DNA from: Euptelea pleiosperma
Lineage: Eukaryota > Streptophyta > Magnoliopsida > Ranunculales > Eupteleaceae
Direction: 5' to 3'
DNA length: 64,000 nt
Assembly (NCBI GenBank): GCA_035048495.1
Contig: JASUTR010000031.1
Span: 372,001-436,000 of the forward strand
The position numbers and the translations under genes are program-made. The notes below the pieces were generated by a model. The model was not told where the DNA came from, did no database searches, and worked only from the letters and a program-made list of their open reading frames with translations. Positions 21,569-33,417 of the stretch are shown piece by piece; within the stretch, counting starts at the first letter, position 1; every line of letters begins with the position of its first letter.

Positions 21569-21613
21569 CCCTGCCTAGGGTGGGTAAGCAATCAATCAAT
21601 CAATTAGGCAGGG
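21569..21613. repeat. Inverted repeat around an AATC microsatellite
   Basis: CCCTGCCTA (21569-21577) and TAGGCAGGG (21605-21613) are perfect 9-bp arms. The 27-bp loop contains about three and a half AATC units. Confidence 0.8.
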
Positions 21614-21639
21614 TAAATTGGAAAGTTACTATTCATGAG

Positions 21640-22000
21640 AGTTGACTAAACAACTATCAACCCCCTAATAGACCTTTCCAATTTAAGAGTTTCTCCAAGT
21701 TAGGAAAATTCCCTAAAAGTAGAAGTTTCCTAAATCTGAAAACTTACTAAACTTAGGGTTTCTTCCTGTGTTGGAAACCTTCCAAAAAGGGGACCTTCCA
21801 TAGTTAGAAATCCTCTAAAAATAAGAATTGCTAATTATGGAATTTCGTCCGATTTGGAAACTATCCAAATAAGCTTAATTCCAATTTGAAATTTCCCAGG
21901 AATGGAAACCGTGCAAAAATGGAAATTTCCCGATTCGGGAAGTATCCAAAAATGCAATCTTCCCATATGCGAATATCCTAAAATGTGCAGAAATAGAAAC
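21640..22000. repeat. Degenerate short-period AT-rich repeat
   Basis: The stretch is dominated by variants of GGAAA-N-TTTCC and CTAAAA words (for example TTGGAAACTATCCAAATAAG, GAAACCGTGCAAAAATGG, GGGAAGTATCCAAAAATGC), spaced roughly 20-30 bp. It looks like a decayed minisatellite in the 5' leader of the element. No gene is seen. Confidence 0.5.
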
Positions 22001-22299
22001 TATCATTTTTCAATTTTTTTGATTTTTTTGGTATTTTTTCACTTAATCTAGGGTTTCTAAAAAACCCTAGAACAAGATCTAGCAGTTTATATGGAAAGTA
22101 GTAAAATTCCTAAATTATTACAACTTTGCACTCGGCCTTCCGAGGCATTAAAAATAGTAATTTCAAAGACTGCTAAAAATCACTAAAAACACAAAATAGA
22201 AAGTTTCCCGAAAAGGTCGGGCTGGCCAAATTGAGCAGCTTTTCGCTTCAGCAACTTTCCAATTTCGTCTTTACGTCCTTTTTCGCACTCCCGAACACC
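22001..22299 (-). other. 5' untranslated leader of the retroelement
   Basis: This lies directly after the primer-binding site on the element strand. It is AT-rich with A-rich runs, has no long frame and contains one AAACCCTAG telo-box-like word near 22064. Packaging signals would be expected here but cannot be recognised by eye. Confidence 0.5.
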
Positions 22300-22303
22300 C
22301 GAG

Positions 22304-22317
22304 CGGCAACGGCGCCA
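22304..22317 (-). other. Primer-binding site complementary to tRNA-Asp
   Basis: The element strand reads TGGCGCCGTTGCCG two bases (AA) after the CA end of the 5' LTR. This is the complement of the 3' end of plant tRNA-Asp(GTC), ...CGGCAACGGCGCCA, as I recall that tRNA. The match ends after 14 nt (CTCG instead of GGGG). It fixes the orientation of the element as minus. Confidence 0.9.
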
Positions 22318-22619
22318 TTTGAAAATAGGGTTTCCGCGTCGTTGGTTACGGAAACCCTAACTTCAACACATTTGTAATTATCCGAGACTTTTAACCTGTA
22401 AAATGGGCAATTTTGTACAGTGGCTTGTGTCGGATGTCGATCCGCACTCGGGATTAGTCGGATTAGCGCGAATAAGAACATAAAATGATGAATTTTTCTC
22501 AGAAAAGCATGGAGAGGTGAGAATGGTGATGGATTTAAAACATGCTTAGTGATTTCTAGAGAGAGAAATTGCCATAAGATTAAAAAGAAAATAACTAAAA
22601 CAATGAAGTAATACTAGAA

Positions 22620-22625
22620 TTTATT
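22620..22625 (-). terminator. Candidate polyadenylation signal AATAAA, right LTR
   Basis: This is the same motif as in the left LTR. In the 5' LTR it would need to be bypassed by the genomic transcript. Confidence 0.3.
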
Positions 22626-22715
22626 GAAATAATAATTTTCTTACAATATTCTCAATCAAAATTGCGAACTAAACATAAAAAGAACTAAAAGGATTAAACT
22701 ATAAAGCCGTAAGAA

Positions 22716-22849
22716 CTAGAGAGAGGAAGAGAATAAGAGGAGAGAGAGTATGAATTTTTAGAAAGAGAGAAGAGACTAGAGAGAGAGAAAGAAGAGAGAG
22801 AAACAAGCTATGGAGGGTTAGAGAGAGAATCTCACATTTGCAAACTTAC
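22716..22849 (-). other. Candidate intron in the LTR leader (right copy)
   Basis: Donor GGTAAGT with GT at 22849-22848, pyrimidine tract, and acceptor AG at 22717-22716, identical to the left LTR. In this 5' LTR it would fall inside the element's RNA leader upstream of the primer-binding site; splicing would remove part of R and so yield RNA unable to support normal strand transfer. Confidence 0.35.
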
Positions 22850-22996
22850 CGAGAGTGATGGAGATCAACCCAACAGCGAAGGATCTGTTCAAAGAAGGAT
22901 CGGCCATGATGTGAGGTGGTGTGGTGGAGGGACTTGATGTGGAAGGAGGTTCACGGCCTAACCGTGAGTGGTGGTGCTTGCAGGCGGTGCTAACAG

Positions 22997-23530
22997 TCAT
23001 GCAAGTTGACGAAGGTGTAGGATAGATGAACGGTCGTGATCGCTAGATATCATGGCCGTAGTTTGTGAGAGGTTGTTGGATTGAAGACTCACTGGAGATG
23101 CTGGTGTGCACGGCCTACAACAACGGATGTTGTAGGCGTTGGTTGATTCGCAAGGGGCAGCAGCTTCACCAGTCAGAGTTGTAGACCAATTTTTGGCCGG
23201 TAAGTTGCTGGCACTGCAACTTAAAGATGAGAAGAGGAAGAGAGGACAGTAGCGCAACAGGTGGAGGAGCCACCAGGAACGTGGAGGGCAGCAAGGAAGT
23301 GATGAAGAAAACGTTGGGTTGAGGGATCGCACGTAGGGATCCAAGGTGAGGACGGGGTTTTTGGAATTTCTAGGTTCGATGGTGAAAAGGAGGCGGAGAA
23401 GATGGTGGCTGGTGATGTTGGTTTCGCCGGAGTTGCAGGTGGTGGCCGGAGTTGCAGGCTGCAACTCCGGTGGAAAAACGGTGAAGAAGATGACGAAGGT
23501 GGAGGAGAAGTCGAGGAAAACAGCGGCCAA
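22997..23530 (-). other. 177-codon open frame in LTR, unlikely to be a gene (right copy)
   Basis: It encodes the same protein as 16520-17053; the one base difference I saw within it is silent. It would be the first sizeable frame on the element's transcript, followed by the 60-codon frame at 22818-23000. No domain is recognised. Confidence 0.2.
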
Positions 23531-23619
23531 GAGAGGGGGAAAAGGGAGAAACGAGTTGGGGGAGAGAATGGAAGAGAAAGGGGGGGGATTAGGGTTCGAA
23601 CGAACCCTTCTCCCTCATC

Positions 23620-23626
23620 TTATAAA
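23620..23626 (-). promoter_or_regulatory. LTR TATA box, right copy (element promoter)
   Basis: TTTATAAG on the element strand in the same context as the left copy. This copy should start the genomic RNA near 23590. Confidence 0.6.
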
Positions 23627-23629
23627 GCT

Positions 23630-23655
23630 CCTTATTTCCATTAATGGAAATAGGG
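23630..23655. repeat. 26-bp palindrome next to the TATA box (right copy, one mismatch)
   Basis: Same as 17153-17178 but with T for C in one arm (CCTTATTTCC), so a single mismatched pair. Confidence 0.9.
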
Positions 23656-23948
23656 TATTTTTTGAAAATAAAAAAATATATTTTTTTTTTTTTTTTAAGT
23701 AAAAACCTACTTTTCTATGGGGAATCTCCCCAATTAGTGGACCCCCCATTTAATTAAAATTATTTTTGAAATTCGCGGGGTCCACTAACTGGTCGGACAG
23801 CGGGTCGATGCTGATGGGCCCGGCTACTGGCCCACATGGACTGATGATGTCCATCGTCTCACAAGATGATGTGACAGGCATTCTGAAGGCGATCGGATGG
23901 ATGGTGACTTGATTGGGACCCAGATTGGTAGATCGACGGATCTAGAGA

Positions 23949-24001
23949 GATCCAACGGTCCGATTGAAGATCCAACGGTCCGATGAAAGATCCAACGGTC
24001 A
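23949..24001. promoter_or_regulatory. Three tandem MSA-like elements in U3 (right copy)
   Basis: GATCCAACGGTC at 23949, 23969 and 23989, unchanged from the left LTR. This is the copy upstream of the element's own promoter. Confidence 0.6.
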
Positions 24002-24287
24002 GAAAGCTAAGGGAGATGAGATAGAGCTGATAGGCAGGAGTTCTGGGGTTAGGTCAGTAGATTCGAGGATCGAGAGATGAAGAGAGAGAGAGAATAAGGA
24101 GAGATGAGAGAAAAAGTATCAAAAAAAATGGAAAAAAGCACTGGCGGAGGGTCTGGAACCCTGTTCTTCACTGTGACCATCCTCACGCTTCTCCAGTAGA
24201 GTCGACTATCATTCCTTGCTGACTCATGTGGCTTTAAACGCTTTGGTCCGTCTCTTGGTCATTGGCTCTCCTGCTCTCTTCGTTCTT

Positions 24288-24401
24288 TGGGCCGGCTTTT
24301 TGGTCCTCTTATTCAGCCCATATTTGGCCCATATCTTCTAGTTATAGCATGTGGGTTTGTTAAGCTTTGATAATGGGCTTTCATGATCGATTTGGGCCCA
24401 C
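24288..24401. promoter_or_regulatory. Cluster of TGGGCY (TCP-type) motifs in U3 (right copy)
   Basis: Same motif set as the left copy, including GGGCCCAC at 24394-24401, except that one TGGGCT is TGGGTT here. Confidence 0.55.
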
Positions 24402-24626
24402 AAGTCTCGAAAATCGTCCCATCGGGGTTTCCTGCGACAGAAGAAGCGCGTAATGAGACTTTATCAGAACGGCTTAATATTTAGACTTCCGAAAATGTGT
24501 TTAATGCATGCAAATATATCATTTCGTCCAGAAAAGTGTGTTTTACGCAATGAGATAGACTCTTACGTAGAAAAGTGGATAATTAGAGCAGTTTTACGTA
24601 GGAGAGTGCGATAACGCTAACAGGAT

Positions 24627-24647
24627 AAGTGCTTAAAATAAGCACTT
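24627..24647. repeat. Hairpin near the LTR edge (right copy)
   Basis: AAGTGCTTA, AAA loop, TAAGCACTT, as in the left LTR. Confidence 0.85.
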
Positions 24648-24661
24648 TTGAGCGAATATCA

Positions 24662-24666
24662 GTTAT
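24662..24666. repeat. Target site duplication GTTAT, right
   Basis: Follows the terminal CA of the right LTR and continues into the satellite as GTTATAGGCTTAGG. Confidence 0.95.
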
Positions 24667-27049
24667 AGGCTTAGGAATGTAACACACAAACTGAGTCCAA
24701 TTAGCGACATTGACGCACGGATGGAGCAAACTTGTTTCGACTGTCCCGAATCTTGTTCCAAGACTTCAAATGTGTTTAAACAATTATAATAAAAGAGATT
24801 GAGTCAAATTACCTGTTCCGGTTGCGAAAAAGTCACTTGTTATAAGCTTAGGAATGTAACGCACAAACTTAGTCCAATTGGAGTCATTGACGCACGGATG
24901 GAGCAAACTTGTTCCGACAGTCCCGAATCTTGTTCCTACACTTCAAATGTGTTTAAACAATTGTAATAGAAGATATTGAGTCTATTTACGAGGTCCGGTT
25001 GAGAACAAGTCACTAGTTATAGGCTTAGGAATGTAACAAACAAACTGAGTCCAATTAGCGACATTGACGCACGGATGGAGCAAACTTGTTTCGACTGTCC
25101 CGAATCTTGTTCCAAGACTTCAAATGTGTTTAAACAATTATAATAAAAGAGATTGAGTCAAATTACCTGTTCCGGTTGCGAAAAAGTCACTTGTTATAAG
25201 CTTAGGAATGTAACGCACAAACTGAGTCCAATTAGAGTCATTGACGCACGGATGGGGCAAACTTGTTTCGACAGTCCTGAATCTTGTTTCTACAATTCAA
25301 ATGTGTTTAAACAATTGTAATAGAGGATATTGAGTCAAATTACGAGGTCCGGTTGAGAACAAGTCACTTGTTATAGGCTTAGGAATGTAACACACAAACT
25401 GAATCCAATTAGAGACATTGACGCACGGATGGAGCAAACTTGTTTCAACCATCCCGAATCTTGTTCCAAGACTTCAAATGTGTTTAAACAATTGTAATGG
25501 AAGAGATTGAGTCAAATTACCAGGTCCGGTTGCGAAAAAGTCACTTGTTATAAGCTTCGGAATGTAACGCACAAACTGAGTCCAATTGGAGTCATTGACG
25601 CACGGATGGAGCAAACTTGTTTCGACTGTCCCGAATCTTGTTCCAAGACTTCAAATGTGTTTAAACAATTATAATAAAAGAGATTGAGTCAAATTACCTG
25701 TTCCGATTGCGAAAAAGTCACTTGTTATAAGCTTAGGAATGTAACGCACAAACTGAGTCCAATTGGAGTCATTGACGCACGGATGGAGCAAACTTGTTCC
25801 GACAGTCCCGAATCTTGTTCCTACACTTCAAATGTGTTTAAACAATTGTAATAGAAGATATTGAGTCTATTTACGAGGTCCCGTTGAGAACAAGTCACTT
25901 TATAGGCTTAGGAATGTAACAAACAAACTGAGTCCAATTAGCGACATTGACGCACGGATGGAGCAAACTTGTTTCAACCGTCCCGAATCTTGTTCCAAGA
26001 CTTCAAATGTGTTTAAACAATTGTAATGGAAGAGATTGAGTCAAATTACCAGGTCCGGTTGGGAAAAAGTCACTTGTTATAAGCTTCGGAAGGTAACGCA
26101 CAAATTGAGTCCAATTAGAGTCATTGACGCACGGATGGGGCAAACTTGTTTGACAGTCCCGAATCTTATTCCAACACTTCAAATGGGTTAAAACAATTGT
26201 TATAGAAGATATTGGGTCAAATTACGAGGTCCGGTCGAGAACAAGTCACTACTTATAGACTTCGGAATGTAACGCACAAACTAAGTCCAACTAGAGTCAT
26301 TGACACACGAATGGAGCAAACTTGTTTCGACTGTCCCGAATCTTGTTCCAAAACTTCAAATGTGTTCAAACAATTGCAATAGAAGATATAGAGTCAAATT
26401 ACGAGGTCCGGTTGAGAACAAGTCACTAGTTATAGGCTTAGGAATGTAACACACAAACTGAGTCCAATTAGAGACATTGACGCACGTATGGAGCAAACTT
26501 GTTTCGACCGTCCCGAATCTTGTTCCCAGACTTCAAATGTGTTTAAACAATTGTAATGGAAGAAATTGAGTCAAATTACGAGGTGCGGTTGAGAATAAGT
26601 CACTAGTTATAGGCTTAGGAATGTGACACACAAACTGAATCCAATTAGAGACATTGACGCACGGATGGAGCAAACTTGTTTCGACCATCCCGAATCTTGT
26701 TCCAAGACTTCAAATGTGTTTAGACAATTGTAATGGAAGAGATTGAGTCAAATTACCTGGTCCGGTTGCGAAAAAGTCACTTGTTATAAGCTTCGGAAGG
26801 TAACGCACAAACTGAGTCCAATTAGAGTCATTGACGCACGGATGGGGCAAACTGGTTTGACAGTCCCGAATCTTATTCCAACACTTCAAATGCGTTAAAA
26901 CAATTGTTATAGAAGATATTGGGTCAAATTACGAGGTCCGATCGAGAACAAGTCACTAGTTATAGACTTCGGAATGTAACGCACAAACTAAGTCCAACTA
27001 GAGTCATTGACACACGAATGGAGCAAACTTGTTTCGACTGTCCCGAATC

Positions 27050-30000
27050 TTGTTCCGAAACTTCAAATGTGTTTAAACAATTGCAATAGAAGATATAGAG
27101 TCAAATTACGAGGTCCGGTTGAGAACAAGTCACTAGTTATAGGCTTAGGAATGTAACACACAAACTGAGTCCAATTAGAGACATTGACGCACGGATGGAG
27201 CAAACTTGTTTCGACCGTCCCGAATCTTGTTCCCAGACTTCAAATGTGTTTAAACAATTGTAATGGAAGAGATTGAGTCAAATTACGTGGTCCGGTTGCG
27301 AAAAAGTCACTTGTTATAAGCTTAGGAATGTAACGCACAAACTGAGTCCAATTAGAGTCAGTGACGCACGGATGGGACAAACTTGTTTCCACAGTCCTGA
27401 ATCTTGTTTCTACAATTCAAATGTGTTTAAACAATTGTAATGGAAGAGATTGAGTCAAATTACGTGGTCCGGTTGCGAAAAAGTCACTTGTTATAAGCTT
27501 AGGAATGTAACGCACAAACTGAGTCCAATTGGAGTCATTGACGCACGGATGGAGCAAACTTGTTCCGACAGTCCTGAATCTTGTTCCTACACTTCAAATG
27601 TGTTTAAACAATTGTAATAGAAGATATTGAGTCTATTTACGAGGTCCGGTTGAGAACAAGTCACTAGTTATAGGCTTAGGAATGTAACACACAAACTGAG
27701 TCCAATTAGCGACATTGACGCACGGATGGAGCAAACTTGTTTCGACTGTCCCGAATCTTGTTCCAAGACTTCAAATGTGTTTAAACAATTATAATAAAAG
27801 AGATTGAGTCAAATTACCTGTTCCGGTTGCGAAAAAGTCTCTTGTTATAAGCTTAGGAATGTAACGCACAAACTGAGTCCAATTGGAGTCATTGATGCAC
27901 GGATGGAGCAAACTTGTTCCGACAGTCCCGAATCTTGTTCCTACACTTCATATGTGTTTAAACAATTGTAATAGAAGATATTGAGTCTATTTACGAGGTC
28001 CGGTTGAGAACAAGTCACTAGTTATAGGCTTAGGAATGTAACACACAAACTGAGTCCAATTAGCGACATTGACGCACGGATGGAGCAAACTTGTTTCGAC
28101 TGTCCCGAATCTTGTTCCAAGACTTCAAATGTGTTTAAACAATTATAATAAAAGAGATTGAGTCAAATTACCTGTTCCGGTTGCGAAAAAGTCACTTGTT
28201 ATAAGCTTAGGAATGTAACGCACAAACTGAGTCCAATTGGAGTCATTGACGCACGGATGGAGCAAACTTGTTCCGACAGTCCCGAATCTTGTTCCTACAC
28301 TTCAAATGTGTTTAAACAATTGTAATAGAAGATATTGAGTCTATTTACGAGGTCCGGTTGAGAACAAGTCACTAGTTATAGGCTTAGGAATGTAACAAAC
28401 AAACTGAGTCCAATTAGCGACATTGACGCACGGATTGAGCAAACTTGTTTCGACTGTCCCGAATCTTGTTCCAAGACTTCAAATGTGTTTAAACAATTAT
28501 AATAAAAGAGATTGAGTCAAATTACCTGTTCCGGTTGCGAAAAAGTCACTTGTTATAAGCTTAGGAATGTAACGCACAAACTGAGTCCAATTAGAGTCAT
28601 TGACGCACGGATGGGGCAAACTTGTTTCGACAGTCCTGAATCTTGTTTCTACAATTCAAATGTGTTTAAACAATTGTAATAGAGGATATTGAGTCAAATT
28701 ACGAGGTCCGGTTGAGAACAAGTCACTTGTTATAGGCTTAGGAATGTAACACACAAACTGAATCCAATTAGAGACATTGACGCACGGATGGAGCAAACTT
28801 GTTTCAACCATCCCGAATCTTGTTCCAAGACTTCAAATGTGTTTAAACAATTGTAATGGAAGAGATTGAGTCAAATTACGTGGTCCGGTTGCGAAAAAGT
28901 CACTTGTTATAAGCTTAGGAATGTAACGCACAAACTGAGTCCAATTAGAGTCAGCGACGCACGGATGGGCCAAACTTGTTTCCACAGTCCTGAATCTTGT
29001 TTCTACAATTCAAATGTGTTTAAACAATTGTAATAGAGGATATTGAGTCAAATTACAAGGTCCGGTTGAGAACAAGTCACTTGTTATAGGCTTAGGAATG
29101 TAACACACAAACTAAATCCAATTAGAGACATTGACGCACGGATAGAGCAAACTTGTTTCAACCGTCCCGAATCTTGTTCCAAGACTTCAAATGTGTTTAA
29201 ACAATTGTAATGGAAGAGATTGAGTCAAATTACCAGGTCCGGTTGCGAAAAAGTCACTTGTTATAAGCTTCGGAAGGTAACGCACAAACTGAGTCCAATT
29301 AGAGTCATTGACGCACGAATGGGGCAAACTTGTTTGACAGTCCCGAATCTTATTCCAACACTTCAAATGGGTTAAAACAATTGTTATAGAAGATATTGGG
29401 TCAAATTACGAGGTCCGGTCGAGAACAAGTCACTAGTTATAGACTTCGGAATGTAACGCCCAAACTAAGTCCAACTAGAGTCATTGACACACGAATGGAG
29501 AAAACTTGTTTCGACTGTCTCGAATCTTGTTCCAAAACTTCAAATGTGTTTAAACAATTGCAATAGAAGATATAGAGTCAAATTACGAGGTCCGGTTGAG
29601 AACAAGTCACTAGTTATAGGCTTAGGAATGTAACACACAAACTGAGTCCAATTAAAGACATTGACGCACGGATGGAGCAAACTTGTTTCGACCGTCCCGA
29701 ATCTTATTCCCAGACTTCAAATGTGTTTAAACAATTGTAATGGAAGAAATTGAGTCAAATTACGAGGTGCGGTTGAGAATAAGTCACTAGTTATAGGCTT
29801 AGGAATGTGACACACAAACTGAATCCAATTAGAGACATTGACGCACGGATGGAGCAAACTTGTTTCGACCATCCCGAATCTTGTTCCAAGACTTCAAATG
29901 TGTTTAGATAATTGTAATGGAAGAGATTGAGTCAAATTACCTGGTCCGGTTGGGAAAAAGTCACTTGTTATAAGCTTCGGAAGGTAACGCAAAAACTTAG

Positions 30001-30233
30001 TCCAATTAGAGTCATTGACGCACGGATGGGGCAAACTTGTTTGACAGTCCCGAATCTTATTCCAACACTTCAAATGCGTTAAAACAATTGTTATAGAAGA
30101 TATTGGGTCAAATTACGAGGTCCGATCGAGAACAAGTCACTAGTTATAGACTTCGGAATGTAACGCACAAACTAAGTCCAACTAGAGTCATTGACACACG
30201 AATGGAGCAAACTTGTTTCGACTGTCCCAAATC
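27050..30233. repeat. 18-monomer higher-order repeat (3184 bp), copy A
   Basis: Private markers recur every 3184 bp: ATTGATGCACGG at 27891, 31075 and 34259; CGGATTGAGC at 28431, 31615 and 34799; TGGGAAAAAGTC at 29951, 33135 and 36319. The length is 18 x 177 minus 2. Copy A carries one private change that I saw (GTCTCGAATC near 29517). Left of 27050 the register is kept but identity drops. Confidence 0.92.
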
Positions 30234-33200
30234 TTGTTCCGAAACTTCAAATGTGTTTAAACAATTGCAATAGAAGATATAGAGTCAAATTACGAGGTCC
30301 GGTTGAGAACAAGTCACTAGTTATAGGCTTAGGAATGTAACACACAAACTGAGTCCAATTAGAGACATTGACGCACGGATGGAGCAAACTTGTTTCGACC
30401 GTCCCGAATCTTGTTCCCAGACTTCAAATGTGTTTAAACAATTGTAATGGAAGAGATTGAGTCAAATTACGTGGTCCGGTTGCGAAAAAGTCACTTGTTA
30501 TAAGCTTAGGAATGTAACGCACAAACTGAGTCCAATTAGAGTCAGTGACGCACGGATGGGACAAACTTGTTTCCACAGTCCTGAATCTTGTTTCTACAAT
30601 TCAAATGTGTTTAAACAATTGTAATGGAAGAGATTGAGTCAAATTACGTGGTCCGGTTGCGAAAAAGTCACTTGTTATAAGCTTAGGAATGTAACGCACA
30701 AACTGAGTCCAATTGGAGTCATTGACGCACGGATGGAGCAAACTTGTTCCGACAGTCCTGAATCTTGTTCCTACACTTCAAATGTGTTTAAACAATTGTA
30801 ATAGAAGATATTGAGTCTATTTACGAGGTCCGGTTGAGAACAAGTCACTAGTTATAGGCTTAGGAATGTAACACACAAACTGAGTCCAATTAGCGACATT
30901 GACGCACGGATGGAGCAAACTTGTTTCGACTGTCCCGAATCTTGTTCCAAGACTTCAAATGTGTTTAAACAATTATAATAAAAGAGATTGAGTCAAATTA
31001 CCTGTTCCGGTTGCGAAAAAGTCTCTTGTTATAAGCTTAGGAATGTAACGCACAAACTGAGTCCAATTGGAGTCATTGATGCACGGATGGAGCAAACTTG
31101 TTCCGACAGTCCCGAATCTTGTTCCTACACTTCATATGTGTTTAAACAATTGTAATAGAAGATATTGAGTCTATTTACGAGGTCCGGTTGAGAACAAGTC
31201 ACTAGTTATAGGCTTAGGAATGTAACACACAAACTGAGTCCAATTAGCGACATTGACGCACGGATGGAGCAAACTTGTTTCGACTGTCCCGAATCTTGTT
31301 CCAAGACTTCAAATGTGTTTAAACAATTATAATAAAAGAGATTGAGTCAAATTACCTGTTCCGGTTGCGAAAAAGTCACTTGTTATAAGCTTAGGAATGT
31401 AACGCACAAACTGAGTCCAATTGGAGTCATTGACGCACGGATGGAGCAAACTTGTTCCGACAGTCCCGAATCTTGTTCCTACACTTCAAATGTGTTTAAA
31501 CAATTGTAATAGAAGATATTGAGTCTATTTACGAGGTCCGGTTGAGAACAAGTCACTAGTTATAGGCTTAGGAATGTAACAAACAAACTGAGTCCAATTA
31601 GCGACATTGACGCACGGATTGAGCAAACTTGTTTCGACTGTCCCGAATCTTGTTCCAAGACTTCAAATGTGTTTAAACAATTATAATAAAAGAGATTGAG
31701 TCAAATTACCTGTTCCGGTTGCGAAAAAGTCACTTGTTATAAGCTTAGGAATGTAACGCACAAACTGAGTCCAATTAGAGTCATTGACGCACGGATGGGG
31801 CAAACTTGTTTCGACAGTCCTGAATCTTGTTTCTACAATTCAAATGTGTTTAAACAATTGTAATAGAGGATATTGAGTCAAATTACGAGGTCCGGTTGAG
31901 AACAAGTCACTTGTTATAGGCTTAGGAATGTAACACACAAACTGAATCCAATTAGAGACATTGACGCACGGATGGAGCAAACTTGTTTCAACCATCCCGA
32001 ATCTTGTTCCAAGACTTCAAATGTGTTTAAACAATTGTAATGGAAGAGATTGAGTCAAATTACGTGGTCCGGTTGCGAAAAAGTCACTTGTTATAAGCTT
32101 AGGAATGTAACGCACAAACTGAGTCCAATTAGAGTCAGCGACGCACGGATGGGCCAAACTTGTTTCCACAGTCCTGAATCTTGTTTCTACAATTCAAATG
32201 TGTTTAAACAATTGTAATAGAGGATATTGAGTCAAATTACAAGGTCCGGTTGAGAACAAGTCACTTGTTATAGGCTTAGGAATGTAACACACAAACTAAA
32301 TCCAATTAGAGACATTGACGCACGGATAGAGCAAACTTGTTTCAACCGTCCCGAATCTTGTTCCAAGACTTCAAATGTGTTTAAACAATTGTAATGGAAG
32401 AGATTGAGTCAAATTACCAGGTCCGGTTGCGAAAAAGTCACTTGTTATAAGCTTCGGAAGGTAACGCACAAACTGAGTCCAATTAGAGTCATTGACGCAC
32501 GAATGGGGCAAACTTGTTTGACAGTCCCGAATCTTATTCCAACACTTCAAATGGGTTAAAACAATTGTTATAGAAGATATTGGGTCAAATTACGAGGTCC
32601 GGTCGAGAACAAGTCACTAGTTATAGACTTCGGAATGTAACGCCCAAACTAAGTCCAACTAGAGTCATTGACACACGAATGGAGAAAACTTGTTTCGACT
32701 GTCCCGAATCTTGTTCCAAAACTTCAAATGTGTTTAAACAATTGCAATAGAAGATATAGAGTCAAATTACGAGGTCCGGTTGAGAACAAGTCACTAGTTA
32801 TAGGCTTAGGAATGTAACACACAAACTGAGTCCAATTAAAGACATTGACGCACGGATGGAGCAAACTTGTTTCGACCGTCCCGAATCTTATTCCCAGACT
32901 TCAAATGTGTTTAAACAATTGTAATGGAAGAAATTGAGTCAAATTACGAGGTGCGGTTGAGAATAAGTCACTAGTTATAGGCTTAGGAATGTGACACACA
33001 AACTGAATCCAATTAGAGACATTGACGCACGGATGGAGCAAACTTGTTTCGACCATCCCGAATCTTGTTCCAAGACTTCAAATGTGTTTAGATAATTGTA
33101 ATGGAAGAGATTGAGTCAAATTACCTGGTCCGGTTGGGAAAAAGTCACTTGTTATAAGCTTCGGAAGGTAACGCAAAAACTTAGTCCAATTAGAGTCATT

Positions 33201-33417
33201 GACGCACGGATGGGGCAAACTTGTTTGACAGTCCCGAATCTTATTCCAACACTTCAAATGCGTTAAAACAATTGTTATAGAAGATATTGGGTCAAATTAC
33301 GAGGTCCGATCGAGAACAAGTCACTAGTTATAGACTTCGGAATGTAACGCACAAACTAAGTCCAACTAGAGTCATTGACACACGAATGGAGCAAACTTGT
33401 TTCGACTGTCCCAAATC
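30234..33417. repeat. 18-monomer higher-order repeat (3184 bp), copy B
   Basis: Almost base-for-base identical to copies A and C on visual comparison. It shares AATTACAAGG (near 32237) with copy A, where copy C has AATTACGAGG. Confidence 0.92.

Larger units (their letters stand above)
15845..24661 (-). mobile_element. Complete non-autonomous LTR retroelement (LARD-like), 8817 bp, reverse orientation
   Basis: Two direct repeats of 2341 and 2342 bp begin with TG and end with CA, enclose 4134 bp, and are flanked by a 5-bp GTTAT duplication. Orientation is set by the primer-binding site next to the right LTR and a G-rich polypurine tract next to the left LTR, both on the minus strand. The internal region has no gag, protease, reverse transcriptase, RNase H or integrase frame; the longest frames there are under 90 codons. 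The element must be mobilised in trans. Long LTRs with a non-coding interior fit the LARD class. The tRNA-Asp primer site is common in Athila-type Ty3/gypsy elements, so that is the likeliest helper lineage, but without pol the clade cannot be assigned. Near-identical LTRs indicate a recent insertion. Confidence 0.95.
22320..24661 (-). repeat. 5' LTR of the retroelement (right copy, 2342 bp)
   Basis: Same layout as the left LTR, shifted by about 6476 bp. This copy drives the element's own RNA leftward through the interior. Differences from the left copy outside U5 include A/G at the GACTAGA(G/A)AGAG site, CCAGT for CCGGT, CCTTAT for CCCTAT (in the palindrome), CTGCTC for CTACTC, GTGGGTTT for GTGGGCTT and TATATC for TATACC. 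Seven substitutions in about 2.17 kb is roughly 0.3%, which at commonly used plant rates implies well under a million years. Confidence 0.95.

Noticed and set aside
22061..22075. AAACCCTAG and other CCCTAA words suggesting interstitial telomere repeats
   Set aside because: They occur singly (also in the LTR ends and near 17113) and never in tandem; at most a telo-box promoter word.
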